Assembly (NCBI GenBank): GCA_000469685.2
Contig: LS997567.1
Location: 43,024,775-43,088,774, forward strand
From: Haemonchus contortus
Taxonomy: Eukaryota; Nematoda; Chromadorea; Rhabditida; Trichostrongylidae
DNA: 64,000 bases
Direction: 5' to 3'
Under the pieces are notes generated by a model, which saw only the letters and a list, made by a program, of their open reading frames with translations, was not told the DNA's origin and made no database searches. Shown piece by piece: positions 46,591 through 58,644 of the stretch (its first letter is position 1; each line of letters begins with the position of its first letter). A program made the position numbers and the translations under genes.

Positions 46591-47300
46591 CTCCAGAACT
46601 TTCTCCAAACCTTCCATTTTCATATTCATGCCCTCCAGTGTCCAATGCTCAAGCCCTCGATGGCGGGGGTCCACTTATGTGTTCGCGCAGGTTGCGATAT
46701 ACATATACCTCCGCACTGCGGCCCTCGGCTAGAAATCGTGGAAGCGCGGTTAGCCAACAAATTTGGCATTCTGCCAAGACCTCTGCTCTTCTTGCTTGAC
46801 AATCGCATTGATTGCTTCTACCTTTAAGGGCTTAAAGGATCGGCCACTAAAGTAAATGCTAAAAATGGAAAGAAAAAACGCGAGGTTCTTCAGCTAAGAT
46901 TTCAACCATGCCAGCATGAACCCAAATTGAGTCGCAGTTTCTAGTCAAAGGATTAGGTATAGCTTTAAGTCTCTTTTACGTCGTAATCTCATCCCCTCAA
47001 ATTATTGTAGTTTCAAGAGATATATCGGCAAATTGATTTCACTTATTGTTACTAGAGTATGTTATAGGATTTTATAGTTTGTACTCAATTCTTTTTTTCA
47101 ATGATCATGCTATTACCCTCATTTCAGTGGAGGAGCTCCGGGGTAGGTGAGCCAATTGGACGTTCAATTTTTATCTCATCTCAGCTTTTTGTACAAGATA
47201 ACTATCTCACCCACCCCGGAGCCCCTCACCTTTATAAAGTTAGGTAAAAACAATATTCTTTTGGCTAAAAAGCATCCGTAAGAACAATTAAAGCGGGCAA
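46591..47300. repeat. centre of the inverted-repeat region with hairpin copy
   Basis: Contains further diverged pieces of the same repeat family (46470-46850) and then a unique AT-rich piece. The hairpin module at 47131-47227 ends it. Confidence 0.5.
47131..47227. repeat. hairpin module, copy B
   Basis: GGAGCTCCGGGGTAGGTGAG pairs with CTCACCCACCCCGGAGCCCC. The loop matches copy A at 22909-23003 almost throughout. Here it is not inside the 444-bp MITE, so the hairpin moves on its own. Confidence 0.8.
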
Positions 47301-47399
47301 CCTCGACTTCTCTCTCCGCTCTAGCCGTCAGTGATTCAAAAGGGCGCTGCCCCCTCTCTAACCCCCCCCCCCCCCAACCACATTTTCACCAGGAAATGT

Positions 47400-49045
47400 T
47401 ATTAATGTTATTGAGTGATGTTCATATCTCCATTCGACGAGAACCTTGTTTCTCTACTGTTTTCTCATTCATTCCACATCATAGCCTGATTCACATGCCT
47501 TGAACGGCAAGTGTCAGCTGCCTCAAGGCACGGTTAGTCACCAAATCTGGCAAGTTGCCAAGCTTTGGCTTCATCCCTTTCTCGCCTTGTGCCGTGCGCC
47601 GAATGGGCATCGCTGCTGCCGTTTAAAAATTGAGGGTTCGGCCGCTCATGCACAAAGCTGAAAAAGAATAGGAAAGAAAGTTTTTATCAAAGACTGATCC
47701 GTGTATGAATTAACAGCTTTTTTGAGAGGATTAACAATGTATTTTGCTGGTGAGTAGTTTAGTATGGTAAGGATACAAAGGCCTGTCAAATCACAAGGGT
47801 ATGGCGAGCACTGATGACTAACATTGCCGCATAAAAGAGGGAACGTTAACCTGAAATCGAGTCAGTCACGGTTTTCTCTTGCTGTAGTCTAGGATCGTCT
47901 CCCGACTTCATAACTAACTTCTCGAAAAGCTCCCCAAACAAGTGAATAAAAAATGATTGTCAAAAATCGCAATTACTCTCCTAACAACCTCACATACATG
48001 TAATATATGAATAAAATGCAAAAATCCGTTCTTCATGTAAATCATATATGTATCTGTATAAAATCTTAACCTGATGTCAAACACGATGTCATTGAGTAGA
48101 AATTGGAGTAACTCCCTCCAAACACGACAGCATGGAAAGGGGATCGCATAATTGAAATGAATCTAAAGTACTTTAAACAGGCAAGTACAGTTTGTAAGGA
48201 ATTTCTCCCAAAAATTCTCTTCGTATTTTTTTGCCGATCCCTCATTTCGCAAACGCCATTCTTCTCTCCATCGATGGCATCGGGCATCGATGGCAGAGAT
48301 CAAAGGGGCTTACAGAGCGCACACGCCTCCAGGTGATCTGAAGATCAAGGGAAGAACAAATTTCAAAGTTTGACAATAAGTGTTGTATGTACTTGTAGTA
48401 CTTTCGACGCTGATTCCGAATGTGTAGACCATTCTTGAAATGGTCAACTTTATGAGAAGAAACGGTATACATTCACTCATACTGTACAGCATGGATTCAC
48501 TCAAAGTCAATGCCAAGAACCCTTTACAGACATCTACAATCTGTTGAGACATTTACACTCTGCGCTTCACAAATTTCTTAGCATAATTTGTGTGTGTGTG
48601 CAAATAGAGTTGTCATTCTGATCCTAATTAGAGTTTAGGCACAGGCGTGTTTGTTGGCTTATGTTATTGTCTTCAGAATGTATTATACTATGCCGTGCTG
48701 ATTGCTTATTAACTTGACTCGGTCTAGGAAACAAGTACGGTCCGTCCCGGATTGACTGCTTCCAACTCCAGACCAGGGTTTCATTGAAAGATTTGCTCTA
48801 TTCTTAACAGCGCAGCATTGTTTGCCTTTTAACCCGTCCCCTCCCCTACCCACAGACCCAATGCTGCGCTACTGTGGACGGTGTGATCATTCAAATGCGC
48901 TTTTACTGTGTTAACTAGAAGCACACCATTAACTACATTCAAAAGCCTTTTGACAAGAGCCCTCATTTCCCTTTTGAACGCTCATGACGATGTAAAAAAG
49001 CGCATTGTATATCGAGTTTTCTCACACATAACATTGTAACGGTTC
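47400..49045 (+). repeat. direct partial copy of the inverted-repeat unit
   Basis: 47830-49045 parallels 50330-51500 on the same strand. Shared blocks: GATGTCATTGAGTAGAAAT, CTCCCTCCAAACACGACAGC, CAGGCAAGTACAGTTTGTAA, and GAACGCTCATGACGATGTAA near the end. The end point CACATAACATTGTAAC/CACATTACAATGTAAC is the same in both copies. Confidence 0.8.
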
Positions 49046-49079
49046 TACATTTCAGCGGTAGCAAAGCATAGTCTTAGGT

Positions 49080-49640
49080 TGGACGGATACTCCGTTTTAT
49101 TCTGAAAAGTTAGTTATGGAGTTGATGGAGGATTTTCGCCTGCAGGCTCTACAGGAACATCTTAGCCCAATGGATTGAATTTTACTGTTTTCTCCGTTTT
49201 TTGGTCACTAACATAAGCTACACAGCTTTTCCCATGATAAATGCTAATAAGTTACACGTAGTTCACCCTTTCACCCTTCAGGAGACATTTGTTTTCCCTC
49301 CTTTTTCATGTCTGTGCTGGAGTGTCCAAACTCTCAGTTCTTATACGGCAGCAGCGCTAGCCACGATTGGCGCATTGTACAGGGCGAGAAAAGATGGAGC
49401 CAGCAGCTTGGCAAAGTGCCAAATTCTGTCCAACCGTGCTTCCTCGATTGCGGCGCAAGCGGGCTGCCAGTGAGCTGAGCTATTTTCGTAACCAGGACGA
49501 TCGCTGCCGTTAAAGGCATGAGAACCGGGCTGTGAGGTAGGATGAATGGGAAAAAGAAGTGGAAAAAAGTTTTTGTCGAGGAACGTTCTATAGATCATTT
49601 GATAACATTTATTACTGGAAATCGAACGGTACACATTCCA
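49080..49640 (-). repeat. further diverged copy, reversed
   Basis: TTCTGAAAAGTTAGTTATGG (about 49099) and the block to 49600 resemble 45888-46400 in the same direction, that is, reversed relative to the 49.67-kb arm. More diverged than the other copies. Confidence 0.6.
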
Positions 49641-49669
49641 GTCATATAATTTGGTTTGCTAAAAAAAAA

Positions 49670-51375
49670 CTATGAACTCGGTAGACGATCCGGTAGATGA
49701 GATGTGCAGCTATTTCGTGATCGATTTGATTTCAGGCTAACGTCCCTCTGTCATGTAGCTCTGAATATGCGTACGCAGCATTCTGTTTACTTAACAAACC
49801 AACTTATATGGTTGAAATGTTTACAGTTCGTCTCGCAGTAAGTAACTTAATTGAATTATATCCAGATCATCCCTCGACTTTGCTATTCTTCTGTTTTCGC
49901 ATTCGTTCTACTTCACTACTCGATTTTCACTCCTTCGACAGCAGGTGTCGGCGCAGGTTACAAAATAGCCCACGCGGCCACTAGCAATCGAGAAGGCAAG
50001 GCTAGTCACTGTGCAAGGCGGTTTGGAAAAATGCCAGCTGACATTTCGCCAAGCTGAGAGCTCTCCTTTCCTCCCCTTTGCCGTGCGCCAATCATGGGTA
50101 TCGCTGCTGCCGTTTAAGAACCGAGAGCTCAGCCACTGAAGCCCAAAGCTGGAAACGGAAAGGAAACAAAGTTTCTCTCAAAGGCTGGTCCGTATATCAA
50201 AATAGAATTTCTTCGGGGGAATCGAGAATTCTTGCAGCTGCGTGGGTTGGAATGGTAAGGATCATTCCATGAGACTATGGGAAGCACATATGTATATTTA
50301 GGGCCAAATAGTAGGGGAAATTATCACTTGAAGTATGTCAGTCACAAATTCCTGCTAACTGAATCCGAGATCATCTGACGACTTCATTACTAACTTTTCC
50401 AACTAGGACAAAACGTCTTCTGGAAAGCTTCTCAAACAAGCGTTTGAAAAAACCATTTTAGAAAACCGTAATTATTTTCCGAAAAGCCCAATATACTCAA
50501 TCCAATCTCCATAAAATCTCATATGTTTCTGTTAAACTCCTATCCGGATGACAAACCGATGTCATTGAGTAGAAATCGGCGTAACTCCCTCCAAACACGA
50601 CAGCATGGAAAGGGGATCACATAATTGAAATCAGTATAAAGTGCTCTAAACAGGCAAGTACAGTTTGTAAAGAATTTCTGCCAAAAATTCTCGTCGTATT
50701 TTTTTGCCAACCCCTCATTTCGTAAACGCGATTCCTTTCTCAACCGATGGCATTGGGCATTGATGGCAGAGATCAACGGAGCTTATAGTGCGCACACGCG
50801 TTCAGGTGATCTGACGATCAAGGGAAAAGTTCATTCAAGAATTTGAGAGTAAATGTTGCATGTACTAGTAGCACTATTGATGTTGATTCCGAATATGTAC
50901 ATAGATCGTTTATGAAATGGTCAACTTTTGGAGTAGCTTCGGTCTTCAGTACAACAAGGGCACACTCGGAATCAATACAAAAATCCTTTACAGTAACAGC
51001 TATACATTTTCAATTTGTTGAGACGTGTACATTTTGCCCTTCCCAAATTTCCTAGCATAATTTGTATGGGTGCAAATAGAGTTGTCATTCAAACGTTGTC
51101 AACTAGAGCAGTGATGATACCTTTTGTTGGTTTATGCTATTGTCATTAGAATGTATGCCGTGCTGATCGCCTATTAAGTTGACTCGGTCTAGGGAACAAC
51201 TACGGTTCGCTCCGGATTGAAGGGTTCCACCTCCAGACCAGCGTTTCATCGAAGGACTTGCGCCAATCTTACAGCACAGCATTGCTCGCCTTTTATCCCC
51301 TCCCCTCACCTACCCACAGACCTGGTGCTGCGCTACTGCGGACGGTGCGATCCTTCAAAGGCGCTTTAACTGCTT
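49670..51375 (+). repeat. right arm of the large inverted repeat
   Basis: Partner of 45040-46590 (see there). Homology to the direct copy (47830-49045) continues past it to about 51500. No transposase or other enzyme frame was found in any copy, so this is a non-autonomous family. Confidence 0.8.
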
Positions 51376-51499
51376 TAACCAGAAGCATACCATTAATTAC
51401 ATCCAAAAGTCTTTTGACAAGAGCCCTCATTTCCCTTTTGAACGCTCATGACGATGTAAAAAAGCGCATTGTGTATCAAGTTCCCTCACACATTACAAT

Positions 51500-53034
51500 G
51501 TAACAGTACTACACTGCTTCAGTTACACTTTCACGACTAGTTCCGTTTTCTGCCATCTTGAAGATGGGGTCGAATATATTTCTCAGCCTCGATTCACAAC
51601 CATTACCAGTTAGATTCTTACAGTAATCAGCGAAATTCTTCATTCATTGAAGACAGTGGTACCTACACAGTAGCGCCAAATCACACAATCAATAAACATC
51701 TCAAAAGCGTCGGATAGATAGGGTATGAGCTCGAATGAACAGCAATAGTGGGGGGACACGCCTACCGGTAAATGCTCACTCACGGGGACCATTATTATTA
51801 CATGATAATCTACATATACATAAAAAGATATAATGTGAACTTATGAACAATATTACAACTACTGTATAAAAGACACTGAATATGTCGATGAATAGCAATC
51901 TAGAGTAGACAAACTTAATAATAATAAGAATAATAAAGAACAACAATGTAACACATGAGGAGGAAGAGGCGTCATGATTTCATCGAAATTTGTAGGGAAT
52001 GAGCGATAAGAGGGAAGAGGTGCGAGTATGGGACTGTTGAAAGATTCAGCTAGAGGAAACAACACAGTAATGTATATCCGAATGAATTGATACAGTCCAT
52101 TTCGTCATCTCGCCAGTTTCACTAATTTTAAGGAATACATCACAGATAAATCAATAGGTCTGATCAATCGATCAAACAGGAAATATGGGATGTAAGTCGA
52201 TACAATGTAGTGGAATAATTTGTGCATAATGAATTGATCTGTAGACGAAACTGGGATCACTGGGTAAATGCTAAGTGAACAGATCAAAATTGAATTTCTA
52301 ATAGGAGAGGTGCTCCTAGACTCTCTCGACTATTTTTATATTTGGAAAATTCTTAGAAAACAAAACTTCTTTAAAGAAAAATGTTTAGAATATCCAGGAG
52401 GAAAAGGAAGATGCCCCCATAAATCGGTCATTTCTTGCATACTCCTGTTTACCCATAGGTAAGACATAAAATAAATATCGTTCCTCAACAGATTGGTAAG
52501 CACCACCCATATCCTACGGACAAGCCGCTCTGCAACCGCACGCCTGAGTGTCGTATAACGTGGATCCGACGTCCAACAGGGATCTTATTCAGCGAGACAA
52601 TCGTGATAGAAATCGTAAAACTAAAAAGGAATGTCCTGTCCAGAAATACAAAAACGTTAAGTGCGATATATAACGCCGAGTTTTCAATTTGTCTCCTCTG
52701 GAAATCTTGGATTCAGAGATATATTTACAGTAACAAATTTCGATCTGTCCACTCAACACTATCTTTACACTTCTAGCTATATCAACAGGTACTGAAGAGA
52801 ATTCACAGAAGCCTCAAGCACCATACACCTCAAATCAGAATTAGTCCGCAGTTTTTGAGCCAGAACTCGTCCTCGTAATGAGTTCTGAGGGACGGGCACC
52901 CGAAGTAGTATGCCACTGTACAAAAGGGCGTAAAGGTCAAGTTATGATGTTTCAATTAAAAGTTTGCTTCTTCAGCATTTGATAGGGATAAAACTACAAG
53001 AGAATTCGAATTCTGTTCAATCTTGTCAAACTCG
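51500..53034. other. no gene identified
   Basis: Unique AT-rich sequence between the repeat cluster and the last exon of the RhoGEF. It includes the RhoGEF 3' untranslated region, whose end was not located. Confidence 0.4.
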
Positions 53035-56000
53035 TCAACAACTATCAACAAGTTCCTCGGCTGAATGTGATTCCGGTATAGGAGCTATCGACGTGACGGG
53101 CATGTCCACTTCGATCTGGAACAAGATTGATTCTTAAAGCGAAATCGTAAAAAGTTAGTAGTATTCACGAACTTCTGTTTAATAGACAGTTTTAAATCAA
53201 TATCTGAAGTAGTAATTAAGCAGTAACATCAATGCCATTATTTCGTAAGCAAGATGATTGTGAGCTACCGGTTTAAATGTCTCATCAGAATCGAAGGGGA
53301 GTAGAAAAAAACCCAGTCGGGCAGCTATTGTACCTTTTGGCTACCAGTAGGGCGTAGTACTATGTCCAGCTGGGCTGGATCTGTCCCTACACGGACATTG
53401 AAACGATGGCCTAATCAATACAGATCACCATCCCTTGCCATAAATAAGGCAAATAAGGCAAACAATAATTTACTTGGATGTACAACTTACTGGAGTATTG
53501 TCCGGACTAGTAGAACTCGGAGCGAATACCGCAGTTGACTTCGAGTTACCATTCGTGTCTACTGGTCTGTAAGATTTTTTTTTACTCAATCTAACAACAG
53601 TAAGAACATTAAGTGAAGTCACAGATAGTAAGAGCTCAATGAGAACAGGAACTGCCTTGAAAAAGTAGTCCATTTGGGAAATAAAAGAAACAGTTGAATT
53701 GATAATAATAATAAAATGCAGTACTTACACTTCACTGTCACTGCTTCTCGTACTGCTTGAACACGTCGAATCATTCGAGATCGTACTCGTCCAGCTCTTC
53801 GGTCGTTGTCGGACGAGTTGGTCCTCTCGAGGTGCAACTCGTGAAAGACGTTGAATCCACCGTTGACGCTGTTCGGCGTCTAATGTTTCAATGGCGTATG
53901 CATCTGATTTCGCCTCGTCCCATAATTCGAAACGTGAACCGCCGGAACGGGACAGCTCGGAGAAGCCCAGCGAAGACATCTGGAACGAATTATAGTGCAG
54001 TAACTCTGTGAAAACATTTGTGATGACTCATTGCGGAAAAATATCCGAAAGCGAAATTACTAGCTGCAATGACTAAGGTTGACAACCAATATGAAAACCA
54101 GTACAAAATGAAATCTGTTTGGAGGTAGGGAAGGTACTATAAGAATCTTTGTGATACAAATAATAGAAAAGGTGTAGTAGAAAGTGGTTTGTAAAGGAAA
54201 ACCTACCGGTATACACATCTTGTGCTCGTAGTACTCGGGATCCATTGATGAAGGCTGGTTGGGAGGATTACGTTTCTTACAAAACAGGATCCCTCCATCG
54301 AACAGGAAGAGGTGTCTATAAAAATCTTTTGAAGGACAGCAAGTTCTGATAAGTAATTTACTTTTGGACTATTAGCAACTTTAATTCTGCTATACACCGA
54401 GCTTCTTGGAAAACCGCTTACTAGGTCTGGCCCTTATTTGAATGAGAATGTTAAAAAGTAAACAAACTAGACGAACTAGAACAATTCTCTTTGATTCGGG
54501 CAGTACAAACTGCTCATAGAGAACACCAGTTGTAATGTTCAGCTGATGGAGTAAGCACAAGGATCAGAAACATTTAGCTAGTCAGCCAGTGAAGCATTAG
54601 GCTAAATCGTACCCGCCGTGAGCGGAACTAAGCTATCGAGCTTCGTCGCGCGCGGGGTGACGGAGTATCGCGCATGGTAGTTGCCAGCTGACCCGCACCC
54701 TCTGCGGCTACTTGAATTAGCCAAAAGCCTCCACGATAGCTTATCTCAAATGAGAGGGTTCATAAAGAAGCTCATTCTCATGATTAGAAAAGTCATTCCA
54801 GAACTAGTATATGGGAAACAATTTAAAAGGTACTGAAAGAACACATTTTTGCAAGCATCCGTAGAATGCCAAGTCGAAGCTGTAGGGACTCACCGCCGTT
54901 GAGCCCGTGCTGTTTTACCCTTCTTTTTACGGCTAAACTGGTATACATCACATTCGGATTGCAATCGAAGTGGACCCAGTAAGCGTAGATCACCCTGGAA
55001 ATTACTTTTTATAGCAGTGACTTGTTCAAACAATCGATAAACTGAAAACTCACATTGAATCCTGAAATATGTAACTGATGGATGGCAGCGTTGATCTGTG
55101 CAAGAAGTTCTAACATTGTTGACAGAGCAGCAGCTACTTCAGGTCGTACCTGTCAAAAAACAAGTCAACCGGATCAGGAAGAGCACAAGAGGAAAAAGGC
55201 AGTAACGTCAGAAGTCAACAAGTCTGAAGCGATTTCAAAAGAATGCAGTAAATATTCGAAGAAAATGTCCGCAACAAACCTCGGGCCGACAATGTCGTTC
55301 CAGTTCTCGCAGTAGAAGCTGATATTTGGTGATCCTTTGAACCGGTTTCAACAAGTAAGCTCCTAACGGCAACGGATGACCAGCCCGTCGTTGACAATCC
55401 TAAAATAACCGGATGAAAATGAACACAAAAAGTAAAACCTATTCAAAAACAGCGGAAACATACCGCGAAAAATGGTGACATCTCACAAAACTCCTTGCGT
55501 ATGGCATCACTGGTGGCTTTGTTTTGGCAATAGGCATGATACAATGAGAGAAACCTGTAACAAATAAAACAAGTCATAGCTGTAATTAAAAAACAAATCC
55601 AATTTCCAATCCTTTTTCAAATCCAGTTTTTCTCGTCAATACTATTTCTTACTCCCAGACCGATTCTCTTAAAGCTTACTGCTACATTTTAGCGTTTCTC
55701 AAACTTAGTGGTAGGGGTATCGTAGCCAAGCACTATAGCCATGTCACTGTCATCTGCTGTACCGTATACTATTGTGCAGGAAGACAGTTCCTATACTGAT
55801 AGCCTAATTTCAGAACTAAAGTTGACCAGTTCAGTTTACACAGCTTCCTTTGTCTCCCAGCCCAGCTCATTACAATGTATGAAGTCTTCAAAATGTAACA
55901 AATCGCGCCATTAAAATTATTTTTTGAAAGTTGTTTAGGATGCCCACCTATTCGCATGCTGAATGAAGACACGACAAATTCCAGCTGACGAATTTTCATT

Positions 56001-56324
56001 GGCAACTAATTCCGGTAAGAGAAAACGTGAATGGAAATGGAGAAGTTCGCGAAGGTTACCTGGAATAAAACTATTTCAGTAAATTCAAATTATACTAACA
56101 AATGAATGTAGAACTCGCTTCCATTCGGTGGGTACCTATATCAAATTAAAAACATGGCTGTGAGAAAAAAAAGAGGAACGAAGACAGTTCTTACCAAATA
56201 CCAAGTCACTTCGACCACGAATCGGTAACGCAACACCTTGTTGAAGATCAGGCGAGTGAAACGGCTCCACATAATGTTCAACGAGTGATTCCAACTCGGC
56301 AACGTACGTTCGCTCAGTGCTCAG
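53035..56324 (-). CDS. Dbl/MCF2-type Rho guanine nucleotide exchange factor (DH-PH), C-terminal part
   Basis: Ten exons, 5' to 3': 56324-56195, 56059-55948, 55554-55464, 55399-55280, 55149-55054, 54994-54894, 54315-54207, 53979-53729, 53566-53491, 53115-53035 (TGA 53037-53035). All junction phases close, giving 388 residues. Residues 1-183 form a DH domain: [20 protein letters not shown] (CR1), [11 protein letters not shown], then [20 protein letters not shown] and [13 protein letters not shown] (CR3, the catalytic helix). Residues about 185-300 form a PH domain ([15 protein letters not shown], then [12 protein letters not shown], ending in the conserved Trp of RQRWIQRL). The tail is Ser/Thr-rich and ends [12 protein letters not shown]. 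In the family DH loads Rho GTPases with GTP and PH positions it at membranes. The frame enters exon 1 in phase 0 from an upstream exon not found. The DH motif order resembles MCF2/PLEKHG4-type GEFs; C. elegans uig-1 is one candidate relative. Confidence 0.9.
54590..54725. other. GC-rich island in a RhoGEF intron
   Basis: A CG-dense stretch (CGCCGTGAGCGG, CGTCGCGCGCGGGGTGACGG) in the intron between the exons at 54894 and 54315. It is out of keeping with the AT-rich flanks. No frame continues the gene. Probably a repeat insertion. Confidence 0.5.
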
Positions 56325-58430
56325 CTGAACAATTTTCAATCAAATATAAAAAGACATAAAAAGGTTAACTGGCTGGTTTTTTTGAGAAAGGGCCTCTCTG
56401 AGTCTCCTATTGACCGACAGTGGTATTCGGACAGAAGTTGGGCACATGTCCCATCTTACCGAAGGGTCAATACTGACAGTTCAACGATTTCACCCTGTAC
56501 TGTTGTTTCCTCAACATTCGTCGTTTCAACTCTCCGATATATACATTTAGTGTGAAAGGAATAACATTTTCAACTTCTTTAGGTCTAATTTCATTGGCCG
56601 AAACTTCGATTTACAAGTTGTCATTCAAGGTAAAGTTAGTAGTTAGGAATAGCGACTCTAGCCGCCCATATAATCGGGTCACTTTCCAGACTCTTCACAT
56701 TTCCGTTCCAATCCTCAAGTGGATCAGTTCGGCTCTATGTTGATTTACTCAATCGGCTACCGACCACATTTATCACTGCATGGTTGACTGCGTTCAACGA
56801 CCAAAGCCCAATTGAACATTAGCAAAGCGGCTATTATGATGTTGAAAGGCGGTTTTTACAGCCGGGACGCCCTTTGCCTCCCATCTATATTCCCAAGACG
56901 CCAGTACAACGTAAACATCCTAAAATGACCACCAAGAGGGTGCAATCAGAGCGCTACACGGGATACGCCACATATTGGCCGCCCGCACGTGAACAATCCA
57001 TCGAATCTGCATATGAATTCAGATTCCTCCGTACCAACGACCACTCCTTTCATACGAAGTCTGCTCTACAAGCAGCCGTTCAGTCGTATAACGACAGCGC
57101 TATTCTATTCTTCAAGATAATGCCACTTTCTGGATTCCCGCCTTGTCAAACATCCTTTTTCAAGGGCATAAACTGACCATTGATTCCAACATCCAACCCA
57201 TATACTTTACCTACTAGTATTGCGCTGCACACCACACACTCGAGCGTATTTTTTGTGGGTGTCAATTTTGTTTTGATAATTCCTTTTAGAAATACAGTTT
57301 TTTTTTTCAGAATAGAAAATGCAAAAGATAAAAGGCGAATGAAGTAGAGTAATAAAGATCGAGGTATTGCCATTACAAATTACTCGACAACCCCTAATTG
57401 AATGCTACTCGCGCAGATACACGATCGTCGTTAGACCGGGTCAGGCGTGGAACGAGCAAGTTAATTCTTGTAGCCATTAGCCATTTTCCCACGTTACTCT
57501 AATAAGCTAGTAATGTTGAGTTTCTTATACGAATCTAAGTGGTATATATTCTTAAATGAATACGCTTCCTGACGCCCATTAATTGGAAGGGTTTCTGAAG
57601 TCTCCCTCGAAATTCTTCGTTGGGGTCTGGCAATTGGTTGGAACAGTATTTTTCAGACATAAAAAAAGCAGTTTCTGAGACCCAACGAATCAATTCTTCA
57701 ACGCACTGAGACCTCTTCCAGTTCTTTGTTCTGACCTTCGAACTACGATAATTCCCCATCAATTAATTTTTTACTCTCCCTTGCGTGAAGGCAGCTGAGT
57801 AATTCAACAGCTGGTATCACCCGAACATTATAAGAAGGATAATCGGGTGACCAGCTGTCTAACAAAACCTCAGCTTAAAGATTCAGCACCACAGAGATGA
57901 AGACAGGATACTTCCTTGTTGGGAAAATTGGATTAAATCGCTCTTCATAGTGTCTATGTATAGTCTTCTATATATATTTTGTGGGTTGCATTCCATGAAA
58001 AAAAGGCACATATCTAGCATTGGGTATCACGAATAGAGTAATAGGGAGGTACACTGCTACACACCCCATAAGGGAAGATTCATTATTCATAATTCCTACT
58101 CTAGGAAGCCCTCGAAAGTTCGAGTGGCCACATAACGCCCCTTCTCGCCCTTTCATCCTTCCTCCAATAAAAAGCATTTCGGGATGCGCCATGCAGCTAG
58201 ACACCATTCACTAAAGAACTATTCAGTTACTGGCATAGGCAAAAGCACACAAATGCTCCCATATATGCCCTTCAACAGGAGGTTTGAAAACGAATATTTC
58301 GATGGATACTTCCACAACTCCCTACCTTGCTTCTTCTACGGTACTCTACTACTACAATGTGAACAGATAAACATAACAAGTCATTGACAAGTGTTATAGT
58401 ACAGCCATAACCCTAATGTTTAGTGCCAGA
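56325..58430. other. no confirmed gene; one open frame of unknown origin
   Basis: The missing 5' RhoGEF exons should lie here or beyond the window. A plus-strand frame at 56874-57176 (PPIYIPKTPVQRKHPK, YATYWPPAREQSIESAYEF) is fairly long and amino-acid rich, so it may be a mobile-element fragment, but no domain is recognised. A short hairpin lies at 57807-57858. Confidence 0.35.
57807..57858. repeat. 52-base hairpin
   Basis: ACAGCTGGTATCACCCGA pairs with TCGGGTGACCAGCTGT, with a two-base bulge and an 18-base loop. Stand-alone, AT-rich flanks. Confidence 0.7.
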
Positions 58431-58434
58431 TTAT

Positions 58435-58635
58435 GCTTTGAAAATCGGATCGGGGCCCGGACGCATCTGGACAACGAGTTGCTCGCCGTGTCGTTTGACG
58501 ATCACCTGGTCAACAGCTGGCTTGGCTTGTCACCAAATGAAATGCGCTGACGTAAACTTGTCACGACGGACTACGCAATGTCGAAATGGTGCAACTTTGC
58601 CATGTTGGGGAGCCTGCACCAAGATTTACGGTATT
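58435..58635 (-). other. GC-rich island, possibly a broken coding exon
   Basis: On the minus strand, after a TTGGTGCAG acceptor-like site (about 58618), one frame reads APQHGKVAPFRHCVVRRDKF and, after a stop and shift, VIVKRHGEQLVVQMRPGPDP to TAA at about 58435. The plus strand is also open (58423-58644). Base composition stands out from the AT-rich flanks. Could be a pseudogene exon or a mobile-element piece; not recognised. Confidence 0.3.
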
Positions 58636-58644
58636 TTTCAGTAA

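Noticed and set aside
49341..49634. ORF of 97 codons in the repeat cluster as a gene
   Set aside because: Related frames occur in other copies of the repeat but are interrupted in different places, and no domain is visible. Kept as repeat sequence only.
56874..57176. Plus-strand ORF as an upstream exon or a known protein
   Set aside because: It is on the opposite strand to the RhoGEF, and the peptide is not recognised. Not enough to call a gene; noted only in the region entry.
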